64,000 bases of DNA from Duganella sp. BJB480 (lineage in GTDB: Bacteria; Pseudomonadota; Gammaproteobacteria; Burkholderiales; Burkholderiaceae_D): positions 124,001-188,000 of the forward strand of contig QVIN01000006.1 of assembly GCA_003416985.1 (NCBI GenBank). The letters run 5' to 3'. A program made the position numbers and the translations under genes. This document shows, piece after piece, positions 16,899 to 26,667 of the stretch; the stretch's first letter is position 1; each line of letters opens with the position of its first letter. The notes below the pieces were generated by a model. It did not search any database. It was given only the letters and a program-made list of their open reading frames with translations, and was not told where the DNA came from.

Positions 16899-18382
16899 AC
16901 GGCCAGCAGCGCCAGTTGGTCGGTGAAGCGCTGGCGCTGGTGGTCGTCCAGGCAGCGCAGGTCCAGCCACAGCGCATCCTGTGCCACGCGGCCGATCACC
17001 GGCAGCGGCAAGGCGCGCAGGCGCTGTTCCAGCATGCCGAGCGCATTGCTGATACGTCCCGCAGCGGTGGCGCGAACCACCAGGCCATGACTGGGCAACT
17101 GGTCGACGGGCAGGGCGCCGCTGCCGATCTGGCTCATCATCGGTTCCGAGCTGACTTCATAGCCGGTTCCCAGCACCGCCTGCAACGGCGGCTGCAGCGC
17201 CTGCGCCAGTTCGCGCATGTCGGCGGCGGGGCGGGTCAGAAGCTTGAGTGTGGTCAGGCGTTCAGGCAGAAGGTCCGGCGCGCGGTACAGCGCGAGCACC
17301 GGCTCCAGCGCGGCCAGCGTCAGTTTGCCGACGCGCAGCGCGCGCTTGAGGGGATTCTTCTTGATCTGCGCGATCAGGTCGGCGCGGCCGACGATGATGC
17401 CGCACTGCGGCCCGCCCAGCAGCTTGTCGCCGCTGAAGGTGACCAGGTCCGCACCGCCGGCGATGGTTTCACGCACCGTCGTTTCGTGCGGCAGTCCGTA
17501 TTGTTCCAGGTCGACCAGCGTGCCGCTGCCCAGGTCCACCGCCAGCGGGATGTTGTGCTTCTTCGATAGCGGCGCCAGCTCCGGCAGCTCGACGCTCTTG
17601 GTGAAACCGGTGATGGCGTAATTGCTGCAATGGACCTTCATCATCAGCGCCGTCTGCGGACCGGCGGCTTCGGCGTAGTCCTTCAGGTGTGTGCGGTTGG
17701 TGCTGCCCACTTCGCGCAGCACGGCGCCGGCGCGGGTCATGATGTCCGGGATGCGGAAGGCGCCGCCGATTTCCACCAGCTCGCCGCGCGAGACGATGAC
17801 TTCCTTGCCCTGTGCGAGGGTGTTCAACATCAGCAGCACGGCGGCGGCGTTGTTGTTGACGATGGTGGCCGCTTCGGCGCCGGTCAGTTCCAGCAGCAGG
17901 TCCTCGATCAGGTTGTCGCGGTCCCCGCGCTTGCCGGTGTCGATGTCCCACTCAAGGTTCATTGGCCAGCGCAGCGCTTCTGCGACGGCTTGCACGGCGC
18001 TGTCGGGCAGCAGGGCGCGGCCAAGGTTGGTGTGCAGGACGGTGCCGGTGAGGTTGAACACGGGCCGCAGCGGCGAGCGGTTGGTGTCGCGCAGACGCTT
18101 GGCCAGCATCGCCAGCATGGCGGGGATGCCGGTGTCGCCGGTGGCCGGCATGCCGTCGCGGCGGCTGGCCAGCATCATGCCGCGCAGTTCGGCCAGCAGC
18201 ATGCGGGCCGCTTCCAGTGTCTGCACGCGGCCGTATTCGGCGATCAGCGGTTCGCAGGCGGCGTCCGACAGGATCAGGTGGACGGCGGGCAGGTGGATGA
18301 CCGCTGCTGCCGGCGCGCCGGCGGGCGATGCGGCGTCCTGCCGCTCGCCGACGCTGGCCTTGGTGTCCGTCTTGCCGCTCAT
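16895..18382 (-). CDS. selA: L-seryl-tRNA(Sec) selenium transferase
   Basis: A 495-residue PLP enzyme that converts seryl-tRNA(Sec) to selenocysteyl-tRNA(Sec) using selenophosphate. Recognisable blocks are NLTGTVLHTNLGRALLP, RGDRDNLIEDLL, ATIVNNNAAAVLLML and FSGDKLLGGPQCG, where K320 is the PLP lysine. The N-terminal 30 residues are an extra Ala/Pro-rich extension compared with E. coli SelA. The ATG at 18382 overlaps the fdhE stop, and the stop overlaps the selB start, giving a tightly coupled fdhE-selA-selB unit. selD, which makes the selenium donor, is not in the window. Confidence 0.96.
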   Translation of the reverse strand: MSGKTDTKASVGERQDAASPAGAPAAAVIHLPAVHLILSDAACEPLIAEYGRVQTLEAARMLLAELRGMMLASRRDGMPATGDTGIPAMLAMLAKRLRDTNRSPLRPVFNLTGTVLHTNLGRALLPDSAVQAVAEALRWPMNLEWDIDTGKRGDRDNLIEDLLLELTGAEAATIVNNNAAAVLLMLNTLAQGKEVIVSRGELVEIGGAFRIPDIMTRAGAVLREVGSTNRTHLKDYAEAAGPQTALMMKVHCSNYAITGFTKSVELPELAPLSKKHNIPLAVDLGSGTLVDLEQYGLPHETTVRETIAGGADLVTFSGDKLLGGPQCGIIVGRADLIAQIKKNPLKRALRVGKLTLAALEPVLALYRAPDLLPERLTTLKLLTRPAADMRELAQALQPPLQAVLGTGYEVSSEPMMSQIGSGALPVDQLPSHGLVVRATAAGRISNALGMLEQRLRALPLPVIGRVAQDALWLDLRCLDDHQRQRFTDQLALLAV

Positions 18383-19371
18383 GCGGCGTTGAACCACAAC
18401 AGGGGATTGCCGCTGGCGCGGGCGTAGCCTGCCTCGCCGACCAGCAGGTCCAGCGCCAGGCTGGCCAGGTCGTCGGCCAGCGGTTCGACGTTGTAGTCGT
18501 GCTCCTGGTTGAAGATCTTGCGGTAGGTGCGGCAGTCGTCGCAGGTCTCGGCGCGTGCCACCTTGCTCGGGTCATTGGCCTTGTTTGCGATTTCCGGCGC
18601 GTCGTCGGCCGGCTCGATGCTCTGGTAGGCGATGTGCGCGGTATGCTCGCAGCACGAGCATTTGACCCGCACCATATGCCACTCGCTGGCGCAGCAGCTG
18701 CATTGCAGGTAGCGGTAGCCCTGCGATTGTCCGCCGATGCGGATCACGCTGGCCACCGGATGCGCGCCGCACACCGGGCATAGCGTGTTGGTCACCAGCG
18801 GCGCCACGCGCTGCGCATCCAGCTGGCCGGCGCGCATGGTCCACATGATCTGCAGCGCGGCGGCCACGAACGGCGCGTGCAGCGGATTGACGCTGTCGGT
18901 CAGCTCGGACAGCACGGCGTCGGCGCAGCCTTCCAGTTCCGCGCTATCGAGCGCGCGCAGCTCCGCCAGCACGGAGGCGATCTGCGGCTGGCCTTCCGCC
19001 AGCGGATCGAGCTGGTCGAGCAGGGCGTTGAACACGGAGCGCCACGACGGCGGCCGCGCGCCGCTGACCGGCAGCGGCGGCATATTGTGTTCGAGCGAGA
19101 CGGCGATGTCGGCGGCGTCGGGCAGGGCGAAGGCGTCCGACGGGAAGGACTGTGAGACGGCGGCTTGCGCGTCGACCAGCGCGGCCATCAGCAGCAGGTA
19201 GCCGCGCAGCGTTTCGCCGACGGGGATACCTTTGATTTCATTTTTGGCAAGCTGGCGCAGGCGGGCGGCGCGCGCGATGAACAGGCTGCGCGGATGCGGC
19301 AGCAGCAGGCGTGGAATGGCGTTGTGATCGAGCGCTTCGATCTCGCCGGGTTGAAGCAGGCGTTGTACCAA
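18379..19371 (-). CDS. fdhE: Formate dehydrogenase accessory protein FdhE
   Basis: A 330-residue cytoplasmic zinc/iron-binding protein needed for formate dehydrogenase activity. The C-terminal half has the four CxxC motifs of the family: CPVCG, CSCC, CSCC and CDDC, followed by FNQEHDYNVEPLADDLASLA. The start is a TTG at 19371 preceded by GGGAGA at a normal distance; no better ATG is in frame at the N-terminus. It lies 70 nt after fdoI and overlaps selA by ATGA. It therefore bridges the enzyme genes and the selenocysteine insertion genes in one transcript. Confidence 0.93.
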   Translation of the reverse strand: MVQRLLQPGEIEALDHNAIPRLLLPHPRSLFIARAARLRQLAKNEIKGIPVGETLRGYLLLMAALVDAQAAVSQSFPSDAFALPDAADIAVSLEHNMPPLPVSGARPPSWRSVFNALLDQLDPLAEGQPQIASVLAELRALDSAELEGCADAVLSELTDSVNPLHAPFVAAALQIMWTMRAGQLDAQRVAPLVTNTLCPVCGAHPVASVIRIGGQSQGYRYLQCSCCASEWHMVRVKCSCCEHTAHIAYQSIEPADDAPEIANKANDPSKVARAETCDDCRTYRKIFNQEHDYNVEPLADDLASLALDLLVGEAGYARASGNPLLWFNAA

Positions 19372-19441
19372 GATGTCTCCCAGAGGGCCGGCGGCGACGG
19401 AGCCGCCGACTCTCCAACTATTCTAATCCTAAACTGCCGGG

Positions 19442-20095
19442 TCAATCACGTGATTTGCGCGCGACCTCCTCAAACCAGCGCGGGTGATGCTTCCGCGCCC
19501 ACCCGTAGGTGACAGTGCCGCGCACCATGGCGCCTATCGAACCCTTCACCCACAAGCCCGCGTAGACGTGTATCACGATGGAGCAGATGATCACGAACGC
19601 GCAGAAGGCGTGCAGCAGCGCGGCGAAGCGTACGAGGTCAATAGGGAAGTAGAACGCGAAGTAGGCGCGCCAGATCACCACGCCCGACAGCAGCAGGCCG
19701 CACATGCAGAAGATCAGCACGAAGAACAGCACCTTCTGCCCCGCGTTGTAGCGTCCCACCTTGGGCAGCTTGTCCTCGCGCTTGTGGACCACGTCGCCGA
19801 TTTGATCCAACCACTGTTTATCGCCCGGCTCGAACCGGTTGTGGTGCCAGAAGCGCGCCACCAGCAGCGCGAACGAGACGAACATCACCAGTCCGATAAA
19901 CGGATGCAGGATGCGCGTCCACTGGCCTCCGCCCAGGAACACCGCCAGCCACGCGGTCGCCGGATGGAACATGGCCAGCCCGGACACCGCCAGCAGCACG
20001 AAGCAGATGGCGGTGATCCAGTGGTTGCTGCGCTCATTCGGCGTATAGCGCTCGATCAGCGGGTTGCCGTCCTTGTCGCGATCAGGTGTGCTCAT
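19442..20095 (-). CDS. fdoI: Formate dehydrogenase cytochrome b556 subunit (gamma)
   Basis: A 217-residue inner-membrane di-haem cytochrome b that takes electrons from the beta subunit to quinone. Four membrane segments are seen, roughly residues 25-48, 60-83, 122-145 and 155-180. Histidines suited to haem ligation lie in ERSNHWITA, RILHPFIG, LLHAFCAF and SIVIHVYAG. The C-terminal VTYGWARKHHPRWFEE is typical of the FdnI/FdoI family. The start overlaps the fdoH stop. Confidence 0.94.
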   Translation of the reverse strand: MSTPDRDKDGNPLIERYTPNERSNHWITAICFVLLAVSGLAMFHPATAWLAVFLGGGQWTRILHPFIGLVMFVSFALLVARFWHHNRFEPGDKQWLDQIGDVVHKREDKLPKVGRYNAGQKVLFFVLIFCMCGLLLSGVVIWRAYFAFYFPIDLVRFAALLHAFCAFVIICSIVIHVYAGLWVKGSIGAMVRGTVTYGWARKHHPRWFEEVARKSRD

Positions 20096-21006
20096 TTTTC
20101 GCTCTCCCGGATACGGTTGGCTTCATGCAGCGCCTCGGCTTCCTCGTCCTTGCTCACCTCATTCGGCCCGACGCGCGAGTAGTGGAACCAGCCCGCCAGC
20201 GCCGTGACGGCGATGCCGGCCAGCGCCAATGGCTTGGTCAGGCCCTTCCACAGTCCGACCATGGGGCTGATGCTCGGATTGGCCTTCAGGCCATGATAGA
20301 GGCCCGGCTGGTCCGCATGGTGCAGCACATACATCACGTGCGTGCCGCCCACGCCGGCCGGATCGTACAAGCCTGCGTTGGCGTAGCCGCGCGACTTCAG
20401 GTCCTCGATGCGCTCCGCGGCGTGGTCCTTCATGTCCTCCTTGGTGCCGAAGACGATGGCGCCGGTGGGGCAGGTCTTGACGCAGGCAGGTTCCTGGCCT
20501 ACCGCCACACGGTCCGAGCAGAGCGTGCACTTGTAGGCGCGGTCGTCCTTCTTGGAGATGCGCGGCACGTCGAACGGACAGCCGGCCACGCAGTAGCCGC
20601 AGCCGATGCAGTTCTCCTGATGGAAGTCGACGATGCCATTGGTGTACTGGACGATGGCGCCCGGCGAGGGGCAGGCCTTCAGGCAGCCCGGGTCCTCGCA
20701 GTGCATGCAGCCGTCTTTGCGTATCAGCCATTCGAGGTTGCCGTCGTTGGTCTCGTGTTCCGAGAAGCGCATCACGGTCCACGATTGCGGCGACAGGTCG
20801 ATGGGGTTGTCGTACACGCCGGTGGTCTCGCCGACTTCGTCGCGCAGGTCGTTCCACTCCATGCAGGCGGTCTGGCAGGCCTTGCAGCCTATGCACTTCG
20901 ACACGTCGATCAACTTGGCGACGGTGCCGGTGACGGGCGTGCGCGCCACCGGTTCCTGCACCGTGGTGGCCGACATGCGCTTGATATCAAGGGATTGTAG
21001 TGCCAT
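20092..21006 (-). CDS. fdoH: Formate dehydrogenase iron-sulfur subunit (beta)
   Basis: A 304-residue ferredoxin-type subunit holding four [4Fe-4S] clusters that wire the catalytic subunit to cytochrome b556. Cys motifs in order are CIGCKACQTAC, CMHCEDPGCLKAC, CIGCGYCVAGCPF and CTLCSDRVAVGQEPAC with a later CPTGA. One membrane anchor (LALAGIAVTALAGWF) is near residues 255-275, the rest being periplasmic. A GAGGAG site in the 19-nt gap after fdoG supports the start. Translation is coupled to fdoI. Confidence 0.95.
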   Translation of the reverse strand: MALQSLDIKRMSATTVQEPVARTPVTGTVAKLIDVSKCIGCKACQTACMEWNDLRDEVGETTGVYDNPIDLSPQSWTVMRFSEHETNDGNLEWLIRKDGCMHCEDPGCLKACPSPGAIVQYTNGIVDFHQENCIGCGYCVAGCPFDVPRISKKDDRAYKCTLCSDRVAVGQEPACVKTCPTGAIVFGTKEDMKDHAAERIEDLKSRGYANAGLYDPAGVGGTHVMYVLHHADQPGLYHGLKANPSISPMVGLWKGLTKPLALAGIAVTALAGWFHYSRVGPNEVSKDEEAEALHEANRIRESEK

Positions 21007-21025
21007 GGTTATTCTCCTCGGGCCG

Positions 21026-24000
21026 TCATGCTTTTTCCACTTTCACCAGGAAGGACTTGAATTCCGGTGTCTGCGAATTGCCGTCACCAACCGTCGGCGT
21101 GAGGGTGTTGATCAGGTAGCCCGGTTTGGTGACTCCCTTGAACCCGAAGTGGATCGGCAGTCCGACCTGGTGGGTCTTCTTGCCGTCGATGATGAGCGCC
21201 TTGATACGCTTGGTCACCACGGCCTTGGCCACGATGTGCCCGCGCTTGGAGCTGACCTTGACGCGGTCCCCATGCGCCACGCCGATCTCCTTGCCCAGGT
21301 CCTCGCCGATTTCGACGAATTGCTCCGGCTGGATGATGGCGTTCAGGCGCGCGTGCTTGGTCCAGTAGTGGAAGTGCTCCGTCAGGCGGTAGCTGGTCGC
21401 CACGTGCGGGAACTCGGCCACCTTGCCCAGCTTGGCCCGGTCGCCGGGGAACATGCGGCCGACCGGATTGCTGGTGGCGCGCGCGTTCGTCGGGTGCATC
21501 GGGTTGTGGCCGACCGGCGTTTCGAACGGCTCGTAGTGCTCGGGGAAGGGGCCCTCGGCCATCGCGTCGCGCGAGAAGAAGCGGGCCACGCCCTCGGCCA
21601 GCATGATGAAGGGCCCCATGCCGTTTTCAGGCGGCTCGTCCGCCTTGAAGTCGGGGATGTCGGCCCCGGCCCAGTTGGTGCCGTTCCATCCCACCAGCTT
21701 GCGCGTGGGGTCCCACGGCTTGCCCTTGGTGTCGCAGGAGGCGCGGTTGTACAGGATGCGGCGGTTGGCCGGCCAGGCCCAGGCCCAGTTCAGCGTCTGG
21801 CCGATGCCGGTCGGGTCGGAGTTGTCGCGCCGTCCCATCTGGTTGCCGGCCGAGGTCCAGCAGCCGGCGAAGATCCAGCAGCCGCAGGCCGTGCTGCCGT
21901 CGTCGCGCAGCTGCGCGAAGCCGGAGACCTGCTCGTTCTTCTTCAGGATGACTTTCGTCGGGTCCTTGGGATCGGTGAGCTCCTTCAGCGCCTTGCCGTT
22001 GTACTCCATCGCCAGTTCCTCCGGCGTTGGGCTGAATGGCTTGGCGTAAGGCCAGGTGAGGTTGACGATAGGGTCGGGGAATTTGCCGCCGTCGGTCTGG
22101 TACATCTTTTTGATGCGCAGGAAGATGCCGGACATGATCTCCAGGTCGCTCTTGGTCTGCCCGGGACCGTCGGCCCCTTGCCAGTGCCACTGCAGCACGC
22201 GCGAGGAGCTCACCAGCGAGCCGCGTTCCTCGGCGAAGCAGGTGGTCGGCAGGCGGAACACCTCGGTCTGGATCTTGGTCGGATCGACCTGGTGGAACTC
22301 GCCGAAGGGACGCCAGAACTCCGCCGTCTCCACCGCGAGCGGGTCCATCACCACCAGGAACTTCAGCTTGGACAAGGCTTCCGTGATCTTCTGCTTGTCG
22401 GGCGCCGAGGCCAGGATGTTGAAGCCCTGGCAGATGTAGCCGTTCATTTTCCCTTGATGCATAAGCTCGAAGGCCTGCATCATGTCGTAGGGCTTGTCCA
22501 GCTTGGGCAGGTAGTCGAAGGCGTAGTTGTTCTCCTCCGTGGCGGCGTCGCCCCACCAGCACTTCATGAAGCTGACCAGGAACTTCTTGGCGTTGCTGTA
22601 GTAGCTGAGCTGATTCGGACGCAAAGGCTTCAGCGCGCGCTTGGCGGCGTAGGCCTCGAAGTCCTGCTCCGCCTCGCCGGGCAGCGTCAGGTAGCCGGGC
22701 AGCATATTGGTCAGCAGCCCCAGGTCCGTCAGGCCCTGGATGTTGGAGTGACCGCGCAGCGCGTTCATGCCGCCGCCGGCGATGCCGATGTTCCCCAGCA
22801 GGAGCTGCACCATGGCGCCGGTGCGCAGCGTTTCCGCGCCGGTGGAGTGCTGCGTCCAGCCCAGCGCATACAGGATGGTGGCGGCGCGGCCCGGAACGGC
22901 GGTCGATGCCAGCATCTCGGCGACCTTGTGGAACTTCTCGGGCGGTACGCCGCAAGCCTTCTCCACCATCTCCGGCGTGTAGCGCGCGTAGTGCTTCTTC
23001 ATCAGCTGATAGACGCAGCGCGGGTGTTCGAGCGTGGGGTCGATCTTGGCGAAGCCGTCGTCACCCATCTCGTAGTTCCAGCTACTCTTGTCCGTGTACT
23101 TGCCCGCCTTGTCGTCCCAACCCGAATACAGGCCGTCGTTGAAGGCGAAGTCCTCGCGGACGATGAAAGGCATGTCCGTGTAGTTGCGGACGTACTCGTG
23201 CTGGATCTTGTCGTTCGTGAGCAGGTAGTTGATGATCCCGCCCAGGAATACGATGTCCGCGCCGGTGCGGGTAGGGACGTAGCAGTCCGCCACCGAAGCG
23301 GTACGGGTAAAGCGTGGGTCGACCACGATCAGCTTCGCGCCGCGATGCGCCTTCGCTTCCGTGACCCATTTGAATCCGCAAGGGTGTGCTTCCGCTGCGT
23401 TACCGCCCATGACCAGGATGACATCAGCGTTCTTGATGTCTACCCAGTGATTCGTCATCGCACCACGTCCAAATGTCGAGGCAAGACCTGCCACCGTCGG
23501 ACCGTGTCATACACGCGCTTGATTGTCGAATGCCAGCATGCCCAGACTGCGCATGGTTTTATGGGTTAGGTAGCCTACCTCGTTGGTCCCCGCCGACGCG
23601 CACAGCATGCCGGTGGTGGTCCAGCGGTTGACGGTTTTGCCGTCCGCCGTCTTGTCGATGAAATTGGCGTCGCGATCGGCCTTCATCAACTTGGCGATGC
23701 GGGTCAGCGCGTCGTCCCAGGAGATTTTGCTCCACTCGGTCGCGCCGGGTGCGCGGTACTCGGGCACCAGCAGGCGGTTTTCGGAGTGGATGAAATCGAC
23801 CAGGCTCGCGCCTTTCGGGCATAGCGTGCCGCGGTTGACCGGGTGGTCGGCGTCGCCCTCGATGTGGATGATGCTGGCCTTGGCGTTCTTGGCGCCGTCG
23901 CCCAAGCCGTACATAAGGATCCCGCAGCCTACGGAGCAGTAGGGGCAGGTGTTGCGGGTTTCGGTGCTGCGCGCCAGCTTGTACTGCCGGACTTCGGCCA

Positions 24001-24097
24001 GGGCCGATGCCGGCGCAAAGCCGAGAAGCGCGATGCTCGAACCCGCGATGGTCGCGCCAGTCACCCGAAGGAACTGTCGCCTGGACATCTGGTTCAT
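21026..24097 (-). CDS. fdoG: Formate dehydrogenase catalytic subunit, selenocysteine-containing
   Basis: A 1023-residue Mo/W-bis-MGD selenoprotein that oxidises formate to CO2 in the periplasm. An in-frame TGA at 23507-23509 is read as selenocysteine (residue 197). The context NQARV-Sec-HGPTVAGL matches FdnG/FdoG, and a SECIS hairpin follows. A twin-arginine signal (SRRQFLRV) starts the protein, and a [4Fe-4S] motif follows at CPYCSVGC. Without recoding the gene appears as two frames of 196 and 822 residues. GAGAGG about 8 nt upstream supports the ATG at 24097. Sequence and gene order fit the aerobic FdoGHI or nitrate-linked FdnGHI enzymes; which physiological role applies cannot be told here. 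Confidence 0.97.
23470..23509 (-). promoter_or_regulatory. SECIS element of fdoG (with the UGA-Sec codon)
   Basis: Directly after the UGA (23507-23509) the mRNA can form a hairpin with stem GGCA/UGCC (complement of 23489-23492 and 23480-23483) closing the loop GGUCU. GGUCU in the apical loop is the SelB-recognised feature of bacterial fdh SECIS elements, and its distance from the UGA is as in known cases. Confidence 0.9.
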
Positions 24098-24307
24098 GGG
24101 GTAAGCCTCTCATGATATGAAAAGACCTACCAAGTCTATCACTATAAAAATGGAAGCCCCGTAACAAAATGAATCAGATGTTGTGTTTTCGGCAGTGGAT
24201 GGTACGGCAGCACCGCTTCGCCGCATCCCGTGCACGGTCCGGCGCAATCGGCTCGACCGGCGAGGCGCCGGCGCTTATCGTGACTTTTTACTCACATTGG
24301 AGACTAT

Positions 24308-24802
24308 ATGCACAAACTGCCGTCCTTTGTTTTTGCCCTCATTATCGCCACCTGGTGCGCCGCGCCCGCGCGCGCGGCCGACGCTGCACATGACGTCGAT
24401 GTCGCCGCCATTCGCCAAGTCGTCCAGCAGTTCCAGTCCGCCATCATCGCCCACGACGGGAAAACCCTGGGAGGCCTGTTCCTGCCGGACCACGACAGCT
24501 GGCTATCGGTACTCGACACCCCAACCTGGAAATCGATCAAGGCGAACAACCCGGCGGTGCCCAAGGTGGTTCGCTCAAGCTGGAAAAAGTTCGCGGACTA
24601 CATCCAGACTTCCACCGGGCCGGTCGAAGAGCGCTTCTACGACGTTCGCATTGAAACGAATGGCGCGGTGGCCTCGGTCTACTTCAACTTTGATTTCCTC
24701 GGCAACGGAAAAGTCACCAACCGTGGGAGCGAAAGCTGGCAGATGGTGCAGACCGGGGATGGCTGGAAGATTAGCTCGATGCTGTACTCGATAGGCGACT
24801 GA
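24308..24802 (+). CDS. Secreted NTF2-like (SnoaL/DUF4440 type) protein
   Basis: A 164-residue protein with a signal peptide (cleavage near ARA-AD, residue 23) and an NTF2-like fold pattern: an N-terminal helix (VAAIRQVVQQFQSAIIAHDG), FLPDHDSWLSVL, then beta strands (VEERFYDVRIETNGAVASVYF) ending in WQMVQTGDGWKISSMLYSIGD. The family contains small binding proteins and enzymes, so no reaction can be assigned. TTGGAGA just upstream supports the ATG at 24308. It is divergent from fdoG; the 210-nt region between (24098-24307) holds AT-rich stretches next to fdoG (TATAGT on the minus strand) but no convincing complete promoter. Confidence 0.78.
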   Translation: MHKLPSFVFALIIATWCAAPARAADAAHDVDVAAIRQVVQQFQSAIIAHDGKTLGGLFLPDHDSWLSVLDTPTWKSIKANNPAVPKVVRSSWKKFADYIQTSTGPVEERFYDVRIETNGAVASVYFNFDFLGNGKVTNRGSESWQMVQTGDGWKISSMLYSIGD

Positions 24803-24843
24803 CGCGCTAGAATCGCTGCTTTCCTCTCTCCCGGATACCCAGC

Positions 24844-25881
24844 GTGAAAGAACCCGCACCAAGACTCGTCGCCGTCCTTGCCGCCCTGCCGGTTGCCGCC
24901 TCCATGGCGATCCTCGGGCTGCCGGAGCTTGGGCATGGCTACGCCGCCGCTTTCCGGGGGCTGTACTTCGTCGCCTGCATGGTATGGATCGTGCCATTGG
25001 CCTGGCTGCAGCGCCAGTTGTGGCGCCGTGAGAGCGCGTTGCCGGCCACAGTGGTGATATTGCTGGCGGCAAGCTACGCGATGTCGGTGGCGAATGCGCT
25101 GGCGGGGCAGCATCTTGCGATCGCGCTCGGGCTGGCGACCGGCTACCGCTGGTCCCACCTGGTACAGGGGCTGGATGGCTGCTGGCTGGCGCTGATCGCG
25201 TTCTGCGCCGTGCATGCGGTCGCGGTCTACTACCTGTCGCTGCAGCGTACCCGGTTACGCCTTGCACAGGCCCTCGCGCACGCGCGGGACGCCGAGCTGC
25301 GCGCCCTGCGCCTGCAGGTGAATCCGCACTTCCTTTTTAATACCCTGAATGCGATATCGGCGCTCGTCGCCGCCGGCGATAATCGCGAGGCCAATCGCAT
25401 GATCGGCCGCGTGGCGGATTTTTTGCGCGCCACCCTCGTGCATGATGGCCGCCATGAACACGCGCTGGCCGAGGAACTGGCATTGATCGAGGCCTACCTC
25501 GGCATCGAGCAGGCAAGGCTCGGCGAGCGTCTGCGGGTGACGATGACGGCGGGCCCCGACGTGCTTGACGTGGCGGTCCCGTACCTGCTGCTGCAGCCGC
25601 TGGTCGAGAATGCGATCCGTCACGGCATCGCCCCGCTGGCGACGGCGGGCCGGCTCGACATCCGCGTCGAGCGTGCTGGCGCCAGCCTGGCGGTCGAACT
25701 GCTCAATGATGGACATCGGCCCGCGTCGGTTGCGACTACCGGCGCCGGCATCGGCCTTGCCAATGTGGCCGAGCGGTTGCGCCACCTGTACGGCGGGGAG
25801 CACCGGTTGGACGCCGACTGGCGCGGTGAGCGCAGCTTCCGCGTGCGTCTGACGCTGCCGCTGCGGCCGATGGCGGCATGA
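24844..25881 (+). CDS. LytS/AlgZ-type sensor histidine kinase
   Basis: A 345-residue inner-membrane kinase. Four membrane segments occupy about residues 8-135 with no large extracellular domain. The His_kinase block has the phosphorylated His in LQVNPHFLFNTLNA (H162). The catalytic domain shows LLLQPLVENAIRHGI (N box) and a GAGIGLANVAERL glycine box. It starts with GTG at 24844. The stop overlaps the response regulator start by ATGA, forming a LytS/LytTR-type pair. The stimulus is unknown. Confidence 0.93.
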   Translation: MKEPAPRLVAVLAALPVAASMAILGLPELGHGYAAAFRGLYFVACMVWIVPLAWLQRQLWRRESALPATVVILLAASYAMSVANALAGQHLAIALGLATGYRWSHLVQGLDGCWLALIAFCAVHAVAVYYLSLQRTRLRLAQALAHARDAELRALRLQVNPHFLFNTLNAISALVAAGDNREANRMIGRVADFLRATLVHDGRHEHALAEELALIEAYLGIEQARLGERLRVTMTAGPDVLDVAVPYLLLQPLVENAIRHGIAPLATAGRLDIRVERAGASLAVELLNDGHRPASVATTGAGIGLANVAERLRHLYGGEHRLDADWRGERSFRVRLTLPLRPMAA

Positions 25882-26660
25882 TGCCGGTCCCGATCAGCGT
25901 CGCGATCGTCGACGACGAGCCGCTGGCGCGGCTCGCGCTCAAGGCACGGCTGGCGCACAGGCCCGGTTTCGAGCTGGTGGCGGAGTATAGAGACGGCGAC
26001 ACCGCAGTTCAGGGGCTGGCCGCGTTGCGTCCGGACCTCGTCTTCATGGATGTCGAAATGCCAGGCCGAAGCGGGCTTGAAGTGCTGCGCGCGCTGCCTG
26101 CGGACAGCCGGCCCATGGTGATCCTGGTGACGGCGTATGACAGCTTCGCCTTGCAGGCATTCGACCTGGCGGCGCTGGACTATTTGCTCAAGCCAGTCGA
26201 TGACGACCGTTTCGACGAGGCCCTGGAGCGCGCAAGAAGGGCCTTCCCCTGGCGCAGGAAGAACGAAGAAGTCCGTTTGCCGGCTCCTGCGCCCTGGACA
26301 CACACGTTCACGATACGAACGGGGACGCGCACGGTACTCGTGCGGGCTATCGATGTCGAGCGCATCGAGGCGGACGGTGATTATGCGACGCTGCACGCGG
26401 GCGGCAAGACGCATCTGGTGCGGGAACCCCTGCATCTGCTGGCCATGCAGCTCGATCCGCTGCGGTTCCAACGCGTGCACCGCTCGGCGATAGTTCGCAT
26501 CGACATGATCCAGGAACTGCGAGCGTTGACCAATCGCGACGCCTTGCTGCGCCTCCGCGACGGCAGCCTGCTGCGCGCGAGCCGCACCTACATGCCGGCG
26601 CTGCTGGAGGCAATTGATCGCCACAAAAGCCAGGACGTAAGCCAGGCCCGATGCGGTTGA
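25878..26660 (+). CDS. LytTR-family response regulator
   Basis: A 260-residue regulator with an N-terminal receiver domain (IVDDEPLARL, phosphoacceptor D58 in VFMDVEMPG, LVTAYDSFALQAF, LKPV) and a C-terminal LytTR DNA-binding domain from about residue 140 (VERIEADGDYATLH, FQRVHRSAIVRIDMI). LytTR proteins bind direct repeats upstream of targets, often surface or transport genes. It is coupled to the upstream histidine kinase. It converges on the phytase gene with 7 nt between stops, so it does not share a promoter with it. Confidence 0.94.
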   Translation: MMPVPISVAIVDDEPLARLALKARLAHRPGFELVAEYRDGDTAVQGLAALRPDLVFMDVEMPGRSGLEVLRALPADSRPMVILVTAYDSFALQAFDLAALDYLLKPVDDDRFDEALERARRAFPWRRKNEEVRLPAPAPWTHTFTIRTGTRTVLVRAIDVERIEADGDYATLHAGGKTHLVREPLHLLAMQLDPLRFQRVHRSAIVRIDMIQELRALTNRDALLRLRDGSLLRASRTYMPALLEAIDRHKSQDVSQARCG

Positions 26661-26667
26661 TTCCGCG

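Noticed and set aside
21026..24097. fdoG as a pseudogene or as two separate genes split by a stop codon
   Set aside because: The stop is UGA at the known selenocysteine position, with a SECIS hairpin and a complete sel gene set adjacent.
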